DNA of 64,000 nucleotides from Trichomonas vaginalis G3. Its lineage: Eukaryota > Parabasalia > Trichomonadida > Trichomonadidae. This document shows positions 37,860 through 46,912 of this stretch, one piece after another. The stretch lies in NCBI RefSeq assembly GCF_026262505.1, contig NC_067208.1:1922001-1986000 (forward strand), given 5' to 3'. Each line of letters starts with the position of its first letter. The stretch's first letter is position 1. Both the position numbers and the translations under genes were made by a program. The notes beneath the pieces were generated by a model. That model was not told the DNA's origin, did not search any database, and saw only the letters and a list, made by a program, of their open reading frames with translations.

Positions 37860-38735
37860 ATGTTAGAAAAAAAGTTTGCTGACATTGACAAGAAATTTGA
37901 GAATGTTTTAAACAAGAACAAGAGGAAGTTAGAAAATGCTCAGATAAAACCCATACATGAAAAGTTCTTATTTGCTCAGAATGGTATAACAGGTCTAATT
38001 GCACCACCTGGGTCGGGTAAGACTTTCACTTATCTTAAAATGGCTGCACAACAACAAGAACTAGATGAGAAGAACCCATTCTATGAGTTAGTTGTCATTT
38101 GTAGTACTTCTGGTCAATTTGACCAAACCGTCAATTCGTTCAAAGATATTATAAAGAAGTCTAAGTTAGTATGTATAAAGGATACTGAGTTGTTAGATTG
38201 GATAAAGAAGTACCAAAGAAGAGTTTTGAAGTATAATGCTATAAATGAGTATATAAATTCGAAGTTTAAAGACCCAAATGAGGAAATGCAGAGAATATTA
38301 GAGAAGAAACACTTCAGAAACAAACAGAAAGAGATAGAATACATTTCGAAGAAATTGCAATCTTACGATTGGAAGACATACCCTCATAGATGTCTTCTTA
38401 TCTTAGATGATTTCGCCTCTCATCCTTTGTTAAAGAATAGAGAACAAGATATGTGTCGAATTCTTAAGAAGCTCAGACACTTTAACATTTCAGTTGTCAT
38501 TTGTGTACAGACAGCAAAGAGTTTAAGTAAGGATGTTAAAAGAATACTTACTGATATCATACTTTTCCCTGGATTGTCCGAAGACGATTTCATGGAACTT
38601 ATGAAAGAGTCCATGGCAGGTAAGTTTGACAGACATGAACTATGGGAGAAGTACAAAGTCATACAAGACCCTCATACTTCTTTCAGAATTCATATCTACG
38701 CAAACAAAGTTCAAATTGTAAAAAGTCAAGCGTAA
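37860..38735 (+). CDS. A32/FtsK-HerA-like packaging ATPase, B copy
   Basis: Counterpart of 13490-14365, 291 residues from ATG 37860. Walker A LIAPPGSGKT and Walker B CLLILDDFAS are intact. Expected to translocate element DNA into capsids. Whole. The frame is open upstream of the chosen start, where it lies opposite the 150-residue gene. Confidence 0.87.
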   Translation: MLEKKFADIDKKFENVLNKNKRKLENAQIKPIHEKFLFAQNGITGLIAPPGSGKTFTYLKMAAQQQELDEKNPFYELVVICSTSGQFDQTVNSFKDIIKKSKLVCIKDTELLDWIKKYQRRVLKYNAINEYINSKFKDPNEEMQRILEKKHFRNKQKEIEYISKKLQSYDWKTYPHRCLLILDDFASHPLLKNREQDMCRILKKLRHFNISVVICVQTAKSLSKDVKRILTDIILFPGLSEDDFMELMKESMAGKFDRHELWEKYKVIQDPHTSFRIHIYANKVQIVKSQA

Positions 38736-38915
38736 AAAATAAAGAGTTTTGGCGACCAGGGTTTTTTCACTACTCGCTGTTCTTCTCTCGGTTTTCCGAG
38801 GGAAGCAAGCATATGAGGAAACTCATGAAATTTTACTCAGAATTCAATAAAAATATATTTTAGGGTAGATGGGTAGCTCTACCCTCTTTTCTACCCTCAT
38901 TTCTACCCCAGTTAT
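38736..38915. repeat. Dispersed repeats with a changed (GGGTAG-type) module
   Basis: Contains an inverted copy of the CGAGTAG/ACTCATGAAA-type short repeat (38745-38800) and a module at 38862-38908 with the usual AAAATATATTTTAG head. Here every GGTGA is GGGTAG and every TCACC is CTACCC. No gene was seen. Confidence 0.8.
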
Positions 38916-38916
38916 T

Positions 38917-39831
38917 TTATAAGCGTTTTACATGGTAAACATTGTGAATTCGTGAAATTCTAAACAATTTCGTAGCTTCTATTTCTTCTGTCAGTACATC
39001 GAATGTTTTAACAATGCCGAAGGTTTCTTTATATTTCTTCTTGACATCAGATAGAAGGAAATCGTCAGCTGTTGGATAGTTTTTGTTCAGAAATGTCAAC
39101 ATGTCCATTTTATCTTCTGCTGGTTTCTCTACTTCTTTCTTTAAGTCAGCATAGTCGTTTCGCATACGTTCTATCTCTTTGACGGAGTAGTTATATTTCC
39201 TCATTGCTGCTTTACATTTTGAACATTGTGGGTTCATTTTAGCATTGTACATTGAAATCTTACCTGCTAGTATGACTAAGGCGTCAATGGTTTTCTTCAT
39301 CTCGAACATAGCGGGTTTTATTTGTTCGTTCCATACCTTACCCCTACTATCTTTATCTCTTATTTCCCAAACACATTTTGCAACTAACGAAACAAAGTTG
39401 TCGTAGGTCTTAAACTCTTCAGATTTGTATATGTCAGAGATGTTCTTATATACCATGTCGCAATCTTTGTCCATGACTTTGTGGTTGCAATGAAATCCAA
39501 GAAACTCATAGTTAACCTTTCGTATGAACTTCTTTATTTCTACTGAGTCAGTTGCTTTGACTTCTATTTCATCGAATTCTGGAATAGTAAGCTTTTGTTG
39601 TTGTATTTCAGGAAGTTTAGGTAGATGGTCAATAATGTCCTGCATTTCATAAAGATACTGTTCATTTGTTTCATCTTTCGCACTACAGTCTAAATTACTT
39701 GTTAAAAGTTCTTGCTTTATCTTCTGGATTTTTGTTTCAAAAGTATATGAAGAAGGAATGAAGCTTTTCATCTCTACTAACATTGAAGTTGGGTTCATGA
39801 CTAACGAGTTTGGTGCTGTTGTTGCTAACAT
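38917..39831 (-). CDS. 304-residue element protein with Cys/His pairs, B copy
   Basis: Counterpart of 9308-10246. I took ATG 39831 (MLATTAPNSLVMNPTSMLVE); the frame continues upstream through repeats but that part is not conserved. It keeps GFHCNHKVMDKDCDMVY and CSKCKAAMRKYNYS. The leader differs from A (TATTTTTATTGTAAGAAC), so the same gene is under different upstream sequence in the two elements. Whole; function unknown. Confidence 0.7.
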   Translation of the reverse strand: MLATTAPNSLVMNPTSMLVEMKSFIPSSYTFETKIQKIKQELLTSNLDCSAKDETNEQYLYEMQDIIDHLPKLPEIQQQKLTIPEFDEIEVKATDSVEIKKFIRKVNYEFLGFHCNHKVMDKDCDMVYKNISDIYKSEEFKTYDNFVSLVAKCVWEIRDKDSRGKVWNEQIKPAMFEMKKTIDALVILAGKISMYNAKMNPQCSKCKAAMRKYNYSVKEIERMRNDYADLKKEVEKPAEDKMDMLTFLNKNYPTADDFLLSDVKKKYKETFGIVKTFDVLTEEIEATKLFRISRIHNVYHVKRL

Positions 39832-39894
39832 GTTCTTACAATAAAAATAAAAAAATATTTTTTTAAAAAAACCAACTTTATTTTTTATTTCGGG

Positions 39895-40030
39895 AAAATT
39901 CATGAGGTGAGAAAACATGTACGAAGAAGTCTTGACAAAACATTTACGATGAAATTCATGAAAATTCAAGAGGGTAGAAAAGAGGGTAGAAAAGAGGGTA
40001 GAGCTACCCATCTACCCTAAATTATATTTT
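39895..40030. repeat. Dispersed repeats with a second GGGTAG-type module
   Basis: A scrap of the normal type (AGGTGAGAAAACATG) and 25-bp units are followed by an inverted module at 39972-40020 in which all five 5-mers are of the GGGTAG/CTACCC type. It is followed by AAATTATATTTTTG as in normal copies. Confidence 0.8.
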
Positions 40031-40095
40031 TGCTGAATTCAGCAACAAAATTCAAATTGTAAAAAGTCAAGCTTGAAAAATCTAAGTGTTTAGTC

Positions 40096-40287
40096 TTAGT
40101 AAGATGGTAGCTTCTTAAAGCATATGCCGTCCTTGAGTTTTATGTACGTGAAGAGAAGTACAATGAATTCAATTACGAGTACAATTGCAATGACAACTAA
40201 GGCAACTATTTTTGTCTTTTGCCAGCAAGGGTACTTCTTCTCTTCCAATGGTTCGGCAGAACTATACTCACTCATGAGAAATGCCAA
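40096..40287 (-). CDS. Small single-span membrane protein
   Basis: 63 residues, or 59 if it starts at MSEYSS. A charged N-terminus is followed by a long hydrophobic segment (IVALVVIAIVLVIEFIVLLF) and a short tail with FKKLPSY. No signal peptide is evident; a type II or tail-anchored protein is likely. Found only in B within this window, in the higher-GC accessory block. A virion or host-membrane role is possible. Confidence 0.6.
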   Translation of the reverse strand: MAFLMSEYSSAEPLEEKKYPCWQKTKIVALVVIAIVLVIEFIVLLFTYIKLKDGICFKKLPSY

Positions 40288-40318
40288 AACGGTTTAATAG
40301 AAAAAGTGTCATTTTTTC

Positions 40319-40513
40319 ATGTCCGAAGACTCGAAGGTGCAACACTTCCAAAATACCGACGAACTCAGAAGAGCAGCATGGCAGTATGTTCTTGACAACT
40401 TCTTTGAGTTCTCCAGGAACACCTTGGAAAATGCTGAAGAACTCCGACACAGAGAATTTGGAGAAATTGCACTCCAATACTACCTTGACAAACAAAGGGT
40501 AAACAAAGGGTAA
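40319..40513 (+). CDS. 64-residue helical protein
   Basis: Starts MSEDSKVQHFQNTDELRRAA. Predominantly helical and charged by eye, with aromatic residues at intervals (WQYVLDNFFEFSRN). Divergent from the membrane protein across about 30 bp with an AGTGTCATTTTTTC leader, which recurs before the next gene as AAGTGACATTTTT. Function unknown. Confidence 0.55.
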   Translation: MSEDSKVQHFQNTDELRRAAWQYVLDNFFEFSRNTLENAEELRHREFGEIALQYYLDKQRVNKG

Positions 40514-40553
40514 AATAAGACTAAAAACTTAACGTTTAAAAAGTGACATTTTT

Positions 40554-40754
40554 ATGAGCTCCGAGTCACCGAGAAAACTTGGTCAGATGTTAGCAGCTTA
40601 CTTCCCTGAGGAGGATGGAAGCGTTACATACATCAGGTTCAAAAACAACGAACCTGGAATTGCGTACCAAATTCGCAATTACATGACCATGGAAGAGTAC
40701 GAAAGGTTTCTACAAGAGAAACCAGCTCTAAACAACTCAGAAAAGAAAGAGTAA
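40554..40754 (+). CDS. 66-residue small protein
   Basis: Starts MSSESPRKLGQMLAAYFPEE and contains GSVTYIRFKNNEPGIAYQIR and a helical end. The leader AAAAAGTGACATTTTT resembles that of the preceding gene, so the two are probably coexpressed. No family recognised. Confidence 0.55.
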   Translation: MSSESPRKLGQMLAAYFPEEDGSVTYIRFKNNEPGIAYQIRNYMTMEEYERFLQEKPALNNSEKKE

Positions 40755-40782
40755 AAAGTTTAACTCGTAATTGTTTATTTTT

Positions 40783-41382
40783 TTACTTGTATGGGCAAGC
40801 TGCAAGAATGAAGTCAACTATCTCCGTCTTTGTCTTGACCAGTTGGACTGCTCTTGCGAGTACGTCTGTTTTGCGGTCTCCAGCTGGTGTCTGACCTTCG
40901 TAATTGCGCATGTTCTTGAGAGCTCCAACTGTAAATGGTTGTAGGATGAAGAGTCTCTCAGACTGCTTGAGGTAGTCTTCACGGTCACGAACCGAATCTG
41001 TGGTACGAGTCGAATCGGTCGATTTGAGGGAAGAGACTGAAAGCCTGTCGTCTTCCATAGGGGCTGTGGCATAATCTTTGCGTAAGCGGTTCAGACCTTC
41101 TTCGAACTCTTGGTCTCTCTTGGACTGAGATTGGAATTGCTGGGGTGGAGCTTGCTGGAACATCCAAGGGTTGGGGAAGTAAGGCATAGGCTGAGGAGTG
41201 TAGTTCGGGAAGCCTTGTAGTGGAAATTGGTAGTAACCTTGAGGTGGAAATTGGTAGTAATTTGGTGGAGGGACTTGCTGGAACTGAGGTGCAGGGGCTG
41301 GTGCTTTAGGTTCCTCTGGTTTGGGAATGGACTCGGTTGGTGGGACGTCGGACATTCGTCTGTGGCTTAACCGTCGGACCAC
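40783..41382 (-). CDS. 199-residue Pro/Gln/Tyr-rich protein
   Basis: The N-terminal half has repeats of PPPNYYQFPPQ and QGYYQFPLQ type and is likely disordered. The second half is charged and helical (RDREDYLKQSERLFILQPFT, KTDVLARAVQLVKTKTEI). The start may be 41382 or the ATG nine codons later (MSDVPPTES); the upstream residues VRRLSHRR are conserved in A, so I kept the longer form. Divergent from the 121-residue gene across the 21-bp array. The A copies are broken. Confidence 0.68.
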   Translation of the reverse strand: MVRRLSHRRMSDVPPTESIPKPEEPKAPAPAPQFQQVPPPNYYQFPPQGYYQFPLQGFPNYTPQPMPYFPNPWMFQQAPPQQFQSQSKRDQEFEEGLNRLRKDYATAPMEDDRLSVSSLKSTDSTRTTDSVRDREDYLKQSERLFILQPFTVGALKNMRNYEGQTPAGDRKTDVLARAVQLVKTKTEIVDFILAACPYK

Positions 41383-41399
41383 AACGATAAAAATCTCTG

Positions 41400-41775
41400 C
41401 AACTAGCAGTACTGCTACTGACAGTAGCAGTACTTTTACTGACAGTAGCAGTACTTTTACTGACAGTAGCAGTACTTTTTCTGACAGTAGCAGTACTTTT
41501 ACTGACAGTAGCAGTACTTTTTCTGACAGTAGCAGTACTTTTACTGACAGTAGCAGTACTTTTTCTGACAGTAGCAGTACTTTTACTGACAGTAGCAGTA
41601 CTTTATCGTCGAAAACCCTCTCAAATTTTCCTTTTTACTGCAACTAGCAGTACTTTTACTGTCAGTAGCAGTACTTTTACTGACAGTAGCAGTACTTTTT
41701 CTGACAGTAGCAGTACTTTTTCTGACAGTAGCAGTACTTTTTCTGACAGTAGCAGTACTTTTACTGACAGTAGCA
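41400..41775. repeat. 21-bp minisatellite filling a divergent promoter, B copy
   Basis: Sub-arrays of about nine (41408-41605) and six (41650-41775) units containing GTACTTTTACTGACAGTAGC flank the spacer TTTATCGTCGAAAACCCTCT. It is the same unit and spacer as in A, inverted with the element, with a different copy number. The array reaches the ATG at 41776. Confidence 0.9.
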
Positions 41776-42141
41776 ATGGTCGAGGTCGAACCTACCGACG
41801 AGGCAATTTACCTAATTGAAATTAACGAGCTTGTTAAAGACTTCCTCAGGCAGAATGTAAAAGGCAAGCTTGTTAGCGGTTGGATAACGGGAAGGGCTGC
41901 CTTGAATCTCGAGACTTCGACTGGAATTCCAATTCAAATACCAGACGGGACAGCCTACGACGACATAAAGCAAGCAAAGAAAGAAGCTCTTCTCAAGTTC
42001 TTTGCCAAGCGTCCTTGGATACTACTTCCAAACAGAGAGAACCCTTTCCCAAGAATGAGCCAAATTCTCAAGGGTCTCCTTCACTTCTCGGGTCAGCCGT
42101 TCTACATAACCTGTGAAGGCGACATCCAACCAGTTCAGTAA
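41776..42141 (+). CDS. 121-residue element protein
   Basis: Starts at the last base of the array (MVEVEPTDEAIYLIE). Contains GRAALNLETSTGIPIQIPDG and a Lys-rich helix, FFAKRPWILLPNRENPF, and ends EGDIQPVQ. Whole here, fragmentary at two places in A. Always divergent from a Pro-rich gene across a tandem array, so it may be the factor that reads the array (inference). No family recognised. Confidence 0.68.
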   Translation: MVEVEPTDEAIYLIEINELVKDFLRQNVKGKLVSGWITGRAALNLETSTGIPIQIPDGTAYDDIKQAKKEALLKFFAKRPWILLPNRENPFPRMSQILKGLLHFSGQPFYITCEGDIQPVQ

Positions 42142-42182
42142 ACCTTAACGCTTTGAGTAAAAACATTTTTTTCATTTTTTGA

Positions 42183-42767
42183 ATGAAGCAAGTTAAATTC
42201 GTTCCACACCAATCTCAATGGACCGATGAAGAGTTTCAAGCCATGCTTGAAGACGTTGAGAACGACATAGACGGCGAACTTGAAGGAGCTCAAACCACAA
42301 TTGCAACCAAAATTGCAGAAGTCAAGGAACAAATAGCTCCACTTAAAGCTACCAAAGCTACTCTTGACCTCATGGATACTTACCGTTTAGAAGTAAAGAG
42401 TGGAATAAGACAATTAAAATTAAAACTTCTAAACTACGAAGCTATACTCCAAAAGTTAGCAGAAATGAGAAGACTTTACCAGAGCTACTTACATGTAAGG
42501 GACTTACCTTCAAGCAGTCCGACCAAAGATGAATTTGTTGACATTGTCCCAATTTTGTCCGAAAGTCAGCTCAGATGTTTCGAACTGCTCCCAACATATC
42601 CAGAATATGAAAATTTGCCTGAACTCTTCCGCAATCTCAAAAAACGTTTTTTGGTTCTCATGTTCGAAACTTTTATCGGAAGAGACAACAAACGTTCAGA
42701 AGAAGAACAAGATATTATTTTAAACTTGTTGTATGACTTAACCGTCATAACAAGCTTTTTGAAGTAA
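42183..42767 (+). CDS. 194-residue coiled-coil protein
   Basis: Starts MKQVKFVPHQSQWTDEEFQA. The first 110 residues are helical with heptad-like stretches (ATKIAEVKEQIAPLKATKAT, LKLKLLNYEAILQKLAEMRR). The C-terminal part is acidic and helical (PELFRNLKKRFLVLMFETFI). Unique to B in this window; higher GC and different codon choice from the capsid block. Function unknown. Confidence 0.62.
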   Translation: MKQVKFVPHQSQWTDEEFQAMLEDVENDIDGELEGAQTTIATKIAEVKEQIAPLKATKATLDLMDTYRLEVKSGIRQLKLKLLNYEAILQKLAEMRRLYQSYLHVRDLPSSSPTKDEFVDIVPILSESQLRCFELLPTYPEYENLPELFRNLKKRFLVLMFETFIGRDNKRSEEEQDIILNLLYDLTVITSFLK

Positions 42768-42799
42768 AACCGTCATTCTCAAACCACTTCATTTTTTCG

Positions 42800-43504
42800 A
42801 TGTCCGAACAAGCACCGAAGCCGAACACAATGGCAGATGTCCTTTCAATGTTGCCAGACAAGCGCCCAGTTCAAATTCAAATTTTGAATTTGAAAGCTCA
42901 TCTGACAAACACCGTTAAGACTCTCCAAAGTAGTCTTATGGAAGAGATGAAGGGACTTAAAGGTGAGTTCCTCATGAACCAAGCTTCCAATGAGAAAGTC
43001 CTGAACGATTTGACGGAAACCTTGCGCATTTACGCGAGAGAGAACCGAGACCTTGCCAGACTCATCTACCGTTTCTTCGAAGAGATAGACGCCATCTGGA
43101 AGGTACTCGGAAAGGACAGAACATGCAACACCGTAATTCGTGAACACAGAATTGAAGAAGGAATTGTCGAGGAAGAAGAGAAACACGAAGAAGAGGAAGA
43201 GGAAGAAGAGGAAGAAGAGAAACACGAAGAAGAGGAAGTTTGGGCAACCCTTGTTGCCGATGACACTTACGAAATTTCCCAACCCTACCCATACAAAATC
43301 CGCAACAAGGAGACAGGCAAGGTTCTTACCCCAGTCCTCAACAACTTGGGACACTTGAACCTTAACCTTCGGAATCGCGGTTCAATTTCCATGGGCAAGC
43401 TTGTCGCAATTCAATGGGTTCCAAATCCAGGCAAGAAGACGAAGGTCAGACACATTGACGGTGACAAGCTCAACAACCGTAAGGAGAACCTCGAGTGGTT
43501 CTAA
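42800..43504 (+). CDS. HNH/NUMOD4-like endonuclease-type protein
   Basis: 234 residues. The N-terminal part is helical. A highly acidic linker (EEEEEEEEEEEKHEEEE type) lies near residues 120-145. The C-terminal domain reads TYEISQPYPYKIRNKETGKV, MGKLVAIQWVPNPGKK and HIDGDKLNNRKENLEWF, the pattern of NUMOD4 plus HNH_3 homing-type endonucleases (HIDG, NN, ENLEW). It may be a nuclease or a recycled DNA-binding module. It ends right after the motif. Neighbouring HindIII-like AAGCTT richness was not interpreted. Confidence 0.75.
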   Translation: MSEQAPKPNTMADVLSMLPDKRPVQIQILNLKAHLTNTVKTLQSSLMEEMKGLKGEFLMNQASNEKVLNDLTETLRIYARENRDLARLIYRFFEEIDAIWKVLGKDRTCNTVIREHRIEEGIVEEEEKHEEEEEEEEEEEKHEEEEVWATLVADDTYEISQPYPYKIRNKETGKVLTPVLNNLGHLNLNLRNRGSISMGKLVAIQWVPNPGKKTKVRHIDGDKLNNRKENLEWF

Positions 43505-43525
43505 GAGTAAAAAAATTTTATTTTA

Positions 43526-43537
43526 GGGGGAAACCCC
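43526..43537. terminator. GGGG-GAAA-CCCC hairpin between convergent genes
   Basis: A four-base-pair G/C stem with a GAAA tetraloop, unusual in this AT-rich DNA, lies between the convergent HNH-like and 87-residue genes. Confidence 0.4.
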
Positions 43538-43553
43538 GAGTAAATTTAGGCGT

Positions 43554-43817
43554 TTATTTGGATAAGTATGTGAAATTAAGGTCAATTTGCAAAATTAGTT
43601 CCCGACCTTTGAATTGGACTCTTTCGTTCTCCCAGTTGCGTAGGAGGTCGTCCCAGAGGAGTTGGTAGATTTGCCAATCCAAGGACGATTTGTCCTCCCA
43701 GGCATTGAGGATGTACTGCTCGTAGAGTCTCATGACCTCTCCCTTGCACCAGACACCCTCTCCCTTGGAACGTAAGGCTTCTTCGAAGTGCTCGAATGCG
43801 ATTGGCTGCGTGACCAT
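43554..43817 (-). CDS. 87-residue helical protein
   Basis: From ATG 43817 (MVTQPIAFEHFEEALRSKGE). Rich in Trp and acidic residues (YILNAWEDKSSLDWQIYQLL, WDDLLRNWENERVQF). The frame is open four codons upstream but only with GTG. Unknown function; B-specific here. Confidence 0.52.
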   Translation of the reverse strand: MVTQPIAFEHFEEALRSKGEGVWCKGEVMRLYEQYILNAWEDKSSLDWQIYQLLWDDLLRNWENERVQFKGRELILQIDLNFTYLSK

Positions 43818-43847
43818 CTGAAATGACACTTTTTGTCCGTTTGGTCA

Positions 43848-43955
43848 ATGTTTGTGTCTCGTGCCATAGTCGACGAAAATACAAACAAACAGGTTATATA
43901 TGAGTTTGAGACCAAGAATGGTGTAACTCGACCTGTCCGATTCAAATTCGAATAA
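43848..43955 (+). CDS. 35-residue micro-gene
   Basis: Reads MFVSRAIVDENTNKQVIYEF and ends VTRPVRFKFE, short and beta-like. Divergent from the 87-residue gene and convergent with PolB, eight bases apart. Supported only by its fit between neighbours. Confidence 0.35.
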   Translation: MFVSRAIVDENTNKQVIYEFETKNGVTRPVRFKFE

Positions 43956-43962
43956 AAATTTT

Positions 43963-46105
43963 TTATTTCATGCAATGTTTTATTTCTGTGCCGTCTTCAA
44001 GTATACCCCAATACTTACGCTTGGAGAGGACATGAACTTCGGTGAAAATTTTGTCCAATTTGAATTGACCCATCTTTTCACCGACCACCCATTTCAATGA
44101 GTTTGTTGTATCCTTCTTCGTTCGTCATGAGTGCGTCAATGTTCTCATAGTAAACCTTCACTTTGGATTTGACTTCGGAGAAGAATTTGTTGTAGTTGTC
44201 AAGGACTGCCTTTGCGAACTGAGGGTAAGACCAATGTTCGACAATAGGTTTTAATGTGGTTACTAAGCCACTTTGACCTTGAGTGAATTCGTACTTCAAA
44301 ACAAAAGGAGAAAACCTTTCAACAAAGTTGTCGACCTTCTCATAATGTTTACTCTTCATCTCTTGAGGTTTCTTAATGGAATATCCCCATGTCGAATTCA
44401 TAAGCAATTTGAGTGTCATTGCAAGTTTGGGGTTTGAAGCTTTCCTAATATCATAGAGTTGTTGTATGACTTTTCCAACTGTATAGTTCCTTCCTGGGAA
44501 CTCACCGTCTTCGTTTGGAATTCCAGTCGGGATATATTGGACGAACCTCATGTATGCAGCGTTAAGGTCGACATAGTATATTTTTTCATCTGAGTCGAAC
44601 TTGTCGCAACCAATTGGTCCAGTTCGTGGAAATTCAAGTGAGTCTCTTATCTTCTGAGAAACTTCGCCTGCTATCTCATAAACATCGTCGAAGCAACCTG
44701 TTTCATATAAAACCTTCTGACCTAACTCCGATGCTCTCCAATACAATTTGACGTCAATTGGATGTCTCAATGGAAGTTTGTTTATAGCATCTTGAAGTTC
44801 TTGCAACCTCATTGGAAGTTCTTCTGGTTCAGGTTGGTATCCGAACAATCCAACTCCTTTTGGAACAGTGTACTTCTTTTGTGCTATAACTTTGTCTGGA
44901 ACAACTTTTGGTCTTGCTAACAATGAAAAGTTTGTTTCGTCTTTTGGTACAAAAGTTTCTGTCAGCTTGTCATCTGGAATTGGTTCCAACAAACCTTTCT
45001 CGAAAAGAATGTTTACAGCTCTGACAATGTTGCACTTGCCTTTTCCGAACATAAGACTTTCGTTCAACATGAAGTGGTTGTGGACAATTACAATCTTCAA
45101 CCATGGTAAGTCTTTGTCAACAACATAGTCGTCATGTGAAGAACCTTTAGCTGTAGGTATGTTGACTCGGATATTGACATTTGCCAACGGTGCAACTTTT
45201 GCCAATTGACCTCTAAGAATGTACCTTGTCTTCACACATGACTCAAGATACTTCATCTTCTCTTCTGTAACAAGACCAGAGTTCCTGAGACATGTAAGAA
45301 TACAAGGTTCATTGACAATTGTTTCAATTGAATTGTAAATTCCATACCTTGTCAAGTCAATGTCAGACTTATTTATGAACGGGAAGTATCCAGCATGTTG
45401 TCTGACTGCTTGAGGGTTAGGTTCATACCATTCAAATTTTACACTTGCAATTCCTTCAATTGCATTCAAAATGTCTGAGTCGGAGTCAAACATTTGTTCT
45501 CTCTTTGTAGTCTTGAAAGCGTCAAGAAGTTGTGCGGCTGTTGTGACATTGCCATGTGCATAGTAAATGTGACCATCCAAATCTGTTATGGTCAATCTGA
45601 GATTGTATCCTTTCTTATTTCCATCTTGAATTGCAGCAAGTACACCCATGAAGCCTTCTTTGTTCTTTCCTTCGTCAAAGTTTACTGTAAAGGTTCGACC
45701 AGATGTAATTTGACTTCTAACTTCACGGTACTTCTCATATGCATATCTTGTTCTTTCCATGGGAGCATGACCATCCTCTGCACTACCTTTTTTCCTTCTC
45801 AAAGGATGCAATTGTTCGTCATGTTTCCAGTAGAATCTGGCAAAGCCGTCGTGTCCTTCAACTTGAGGTTCACTAACATCGAAAGGCATGTCCATAAGAC
45901 GTTCTTCTTCTAACCTCTCTAATCTGTTTGGATAATTGGCGCGTGCTGTTTCTATGTCCATTTCGTAGCGAAGACCAGACAATTTGTCATAGACTTTTAT
46001 GGGTCTTCCCTTCCTATATTTAAACTTCTTTGAAACTCTCCAACCATATCTTTCTAACTCTGCTTTTATTCTAGCAGACTTTCTATCCATTCTATGCGGG
46101 GGCAT
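43963..46105 (-). pseudogene. Protein-primed-type family B DNA polymerase (Polinton PolB)
   Basis: Shows family B polymerase motifs late in the protein: motif-A-like YVDLNAAYMRF near residue 510, motif-B-like KLLMNSTWGYS near 570 and motif-C-like YYENIDALMT near 655. The spacing and the short inter-motif regions suit protein-primed PolB of Polintons, which would copy the element from its tips. The N-terminal 480 residues were not assigned to domains by eye. It looks broken, with about one break. Present in B only; in A the place is taken by a capsid-associated paralogue. Confidence 0.85.
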
Positions 46106-46136
46106 TTTTATAAAAATAAAAAAAATATTTTTTTCT

Positions 46137-46721
46137 TTACTTTACATAACCGCCTGCTGCCATAAGTCTTTGACGCCAACCCATACCAGCTAATGAAGGT
46201 TGACTTGGTTTAGTTTCCAAACTAAACTTTGGTTTTGGTTTATCTTCAGTTTTTGGCTTCCCTTCTTCTATCGGTTTTTCGTCACTTTTCGGTTCCTCTG
46301 ACTTTACCTCACTTGCAGGTATGGTTGTGTCGTTAACATCTTCGTAAATATCATATGCCATCTGTCTTTGTTTTCCTTTCAACTTTTTGTGTTTGTTGTA
46401 AAGTTTAGAATATTTCGACTCTAAGTCAATGAGATGTTCTATAATGAACTGTTGGTCAGTGAAGTATACCTTCCCATCTGTTGTCTCGAAAGCTCCTTCA
46501 GACTTCAATATTTTATTTGTGAGAGTCTGTTTCTTTTTTGAGATACTAGCCGTTCCATTTCTATGAAAAGTGACTTTGTAGTTAGGGTTTGTATTTCCAG
46601 ACCTGGCACTTTCTATTATTGAATTTTTCTCTTCATCTGTAAGTTCTTTGACAGGTTTTGACAATGGTTCTGAACTTTTTGTTTGTGGTGTCAAATCTAC
46701 CGTTTCAACTTCTTCGGTCAT
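46137..46721 (-). CDS. 194-residue charged element protein, B copy
   Basis: Counterpart of 6120-6704, whole, with few substitutions (for example LAGMGWRQRLMAAGGYVK at the end). It lies 31 bp before the PolB start on the same strand, so polymerase and this protein may be expressed together in B. Confidence 0.7.
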   Translation of the reverse strand: MTEEVETVDLTPQTKSSEPLSKPVKELTDEEKNSIIESARSGNTNPNYKVTFHRNGTASISKKKQTLTNKILKSEGAFETTDGKVYFTDQQFIIEHLIDLESKYSKLYNKHKKLKGKQRQMAYDIYEDVNDTTIPASEVKSEEPKSDEKPIEEGKPKTEDKPKPKFSLETKPSQPSLAGMGWRQRLMAAGGYVK

Positions 46722-46740
46722 TTCATCTCAGTAAAAAATT

Positions 46741-46893
46741 TTAGTTTGGTTTGTTTTCAACTGGTTGTTTAGGTTTTTTAAGTCGGTCTAAAACTTCCTG
46801 AGGTATAGGAAGAACTTGACAAACACGTTGTGTAACTGCTGGAAGCCGACAAATCCATCTTGAACCCATTTGTCTCAATGCTGTATTGTTCAT
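46741..46893 (-). CDS. 50-residue conserved element protein, B copy
   Basis: Counterpart of 5945-6100, one residue shorter. Same MNNTALRQMGSRWICRLPAV start and the same duplicated TTTTTTACTGAGATGAA leader. Function unknown. Confidence 0.68.
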   Translation of the reverse strand: MNNTALRQMGSRWICRLPAVTQRVCQVLPIPQEVLDRLKKPKQPVENKPN

Positions 46894-46912
46894 TTCATCT
46901 CAGTAAAAAACT

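Noticed and set aside
42845-43354. Phe/Leu-rich antisense frame opposite the Glu-rich linker
   Set aside because: It is the complement of the GAA/GAG run of the HNH-like gene and not an independent membrane protein.
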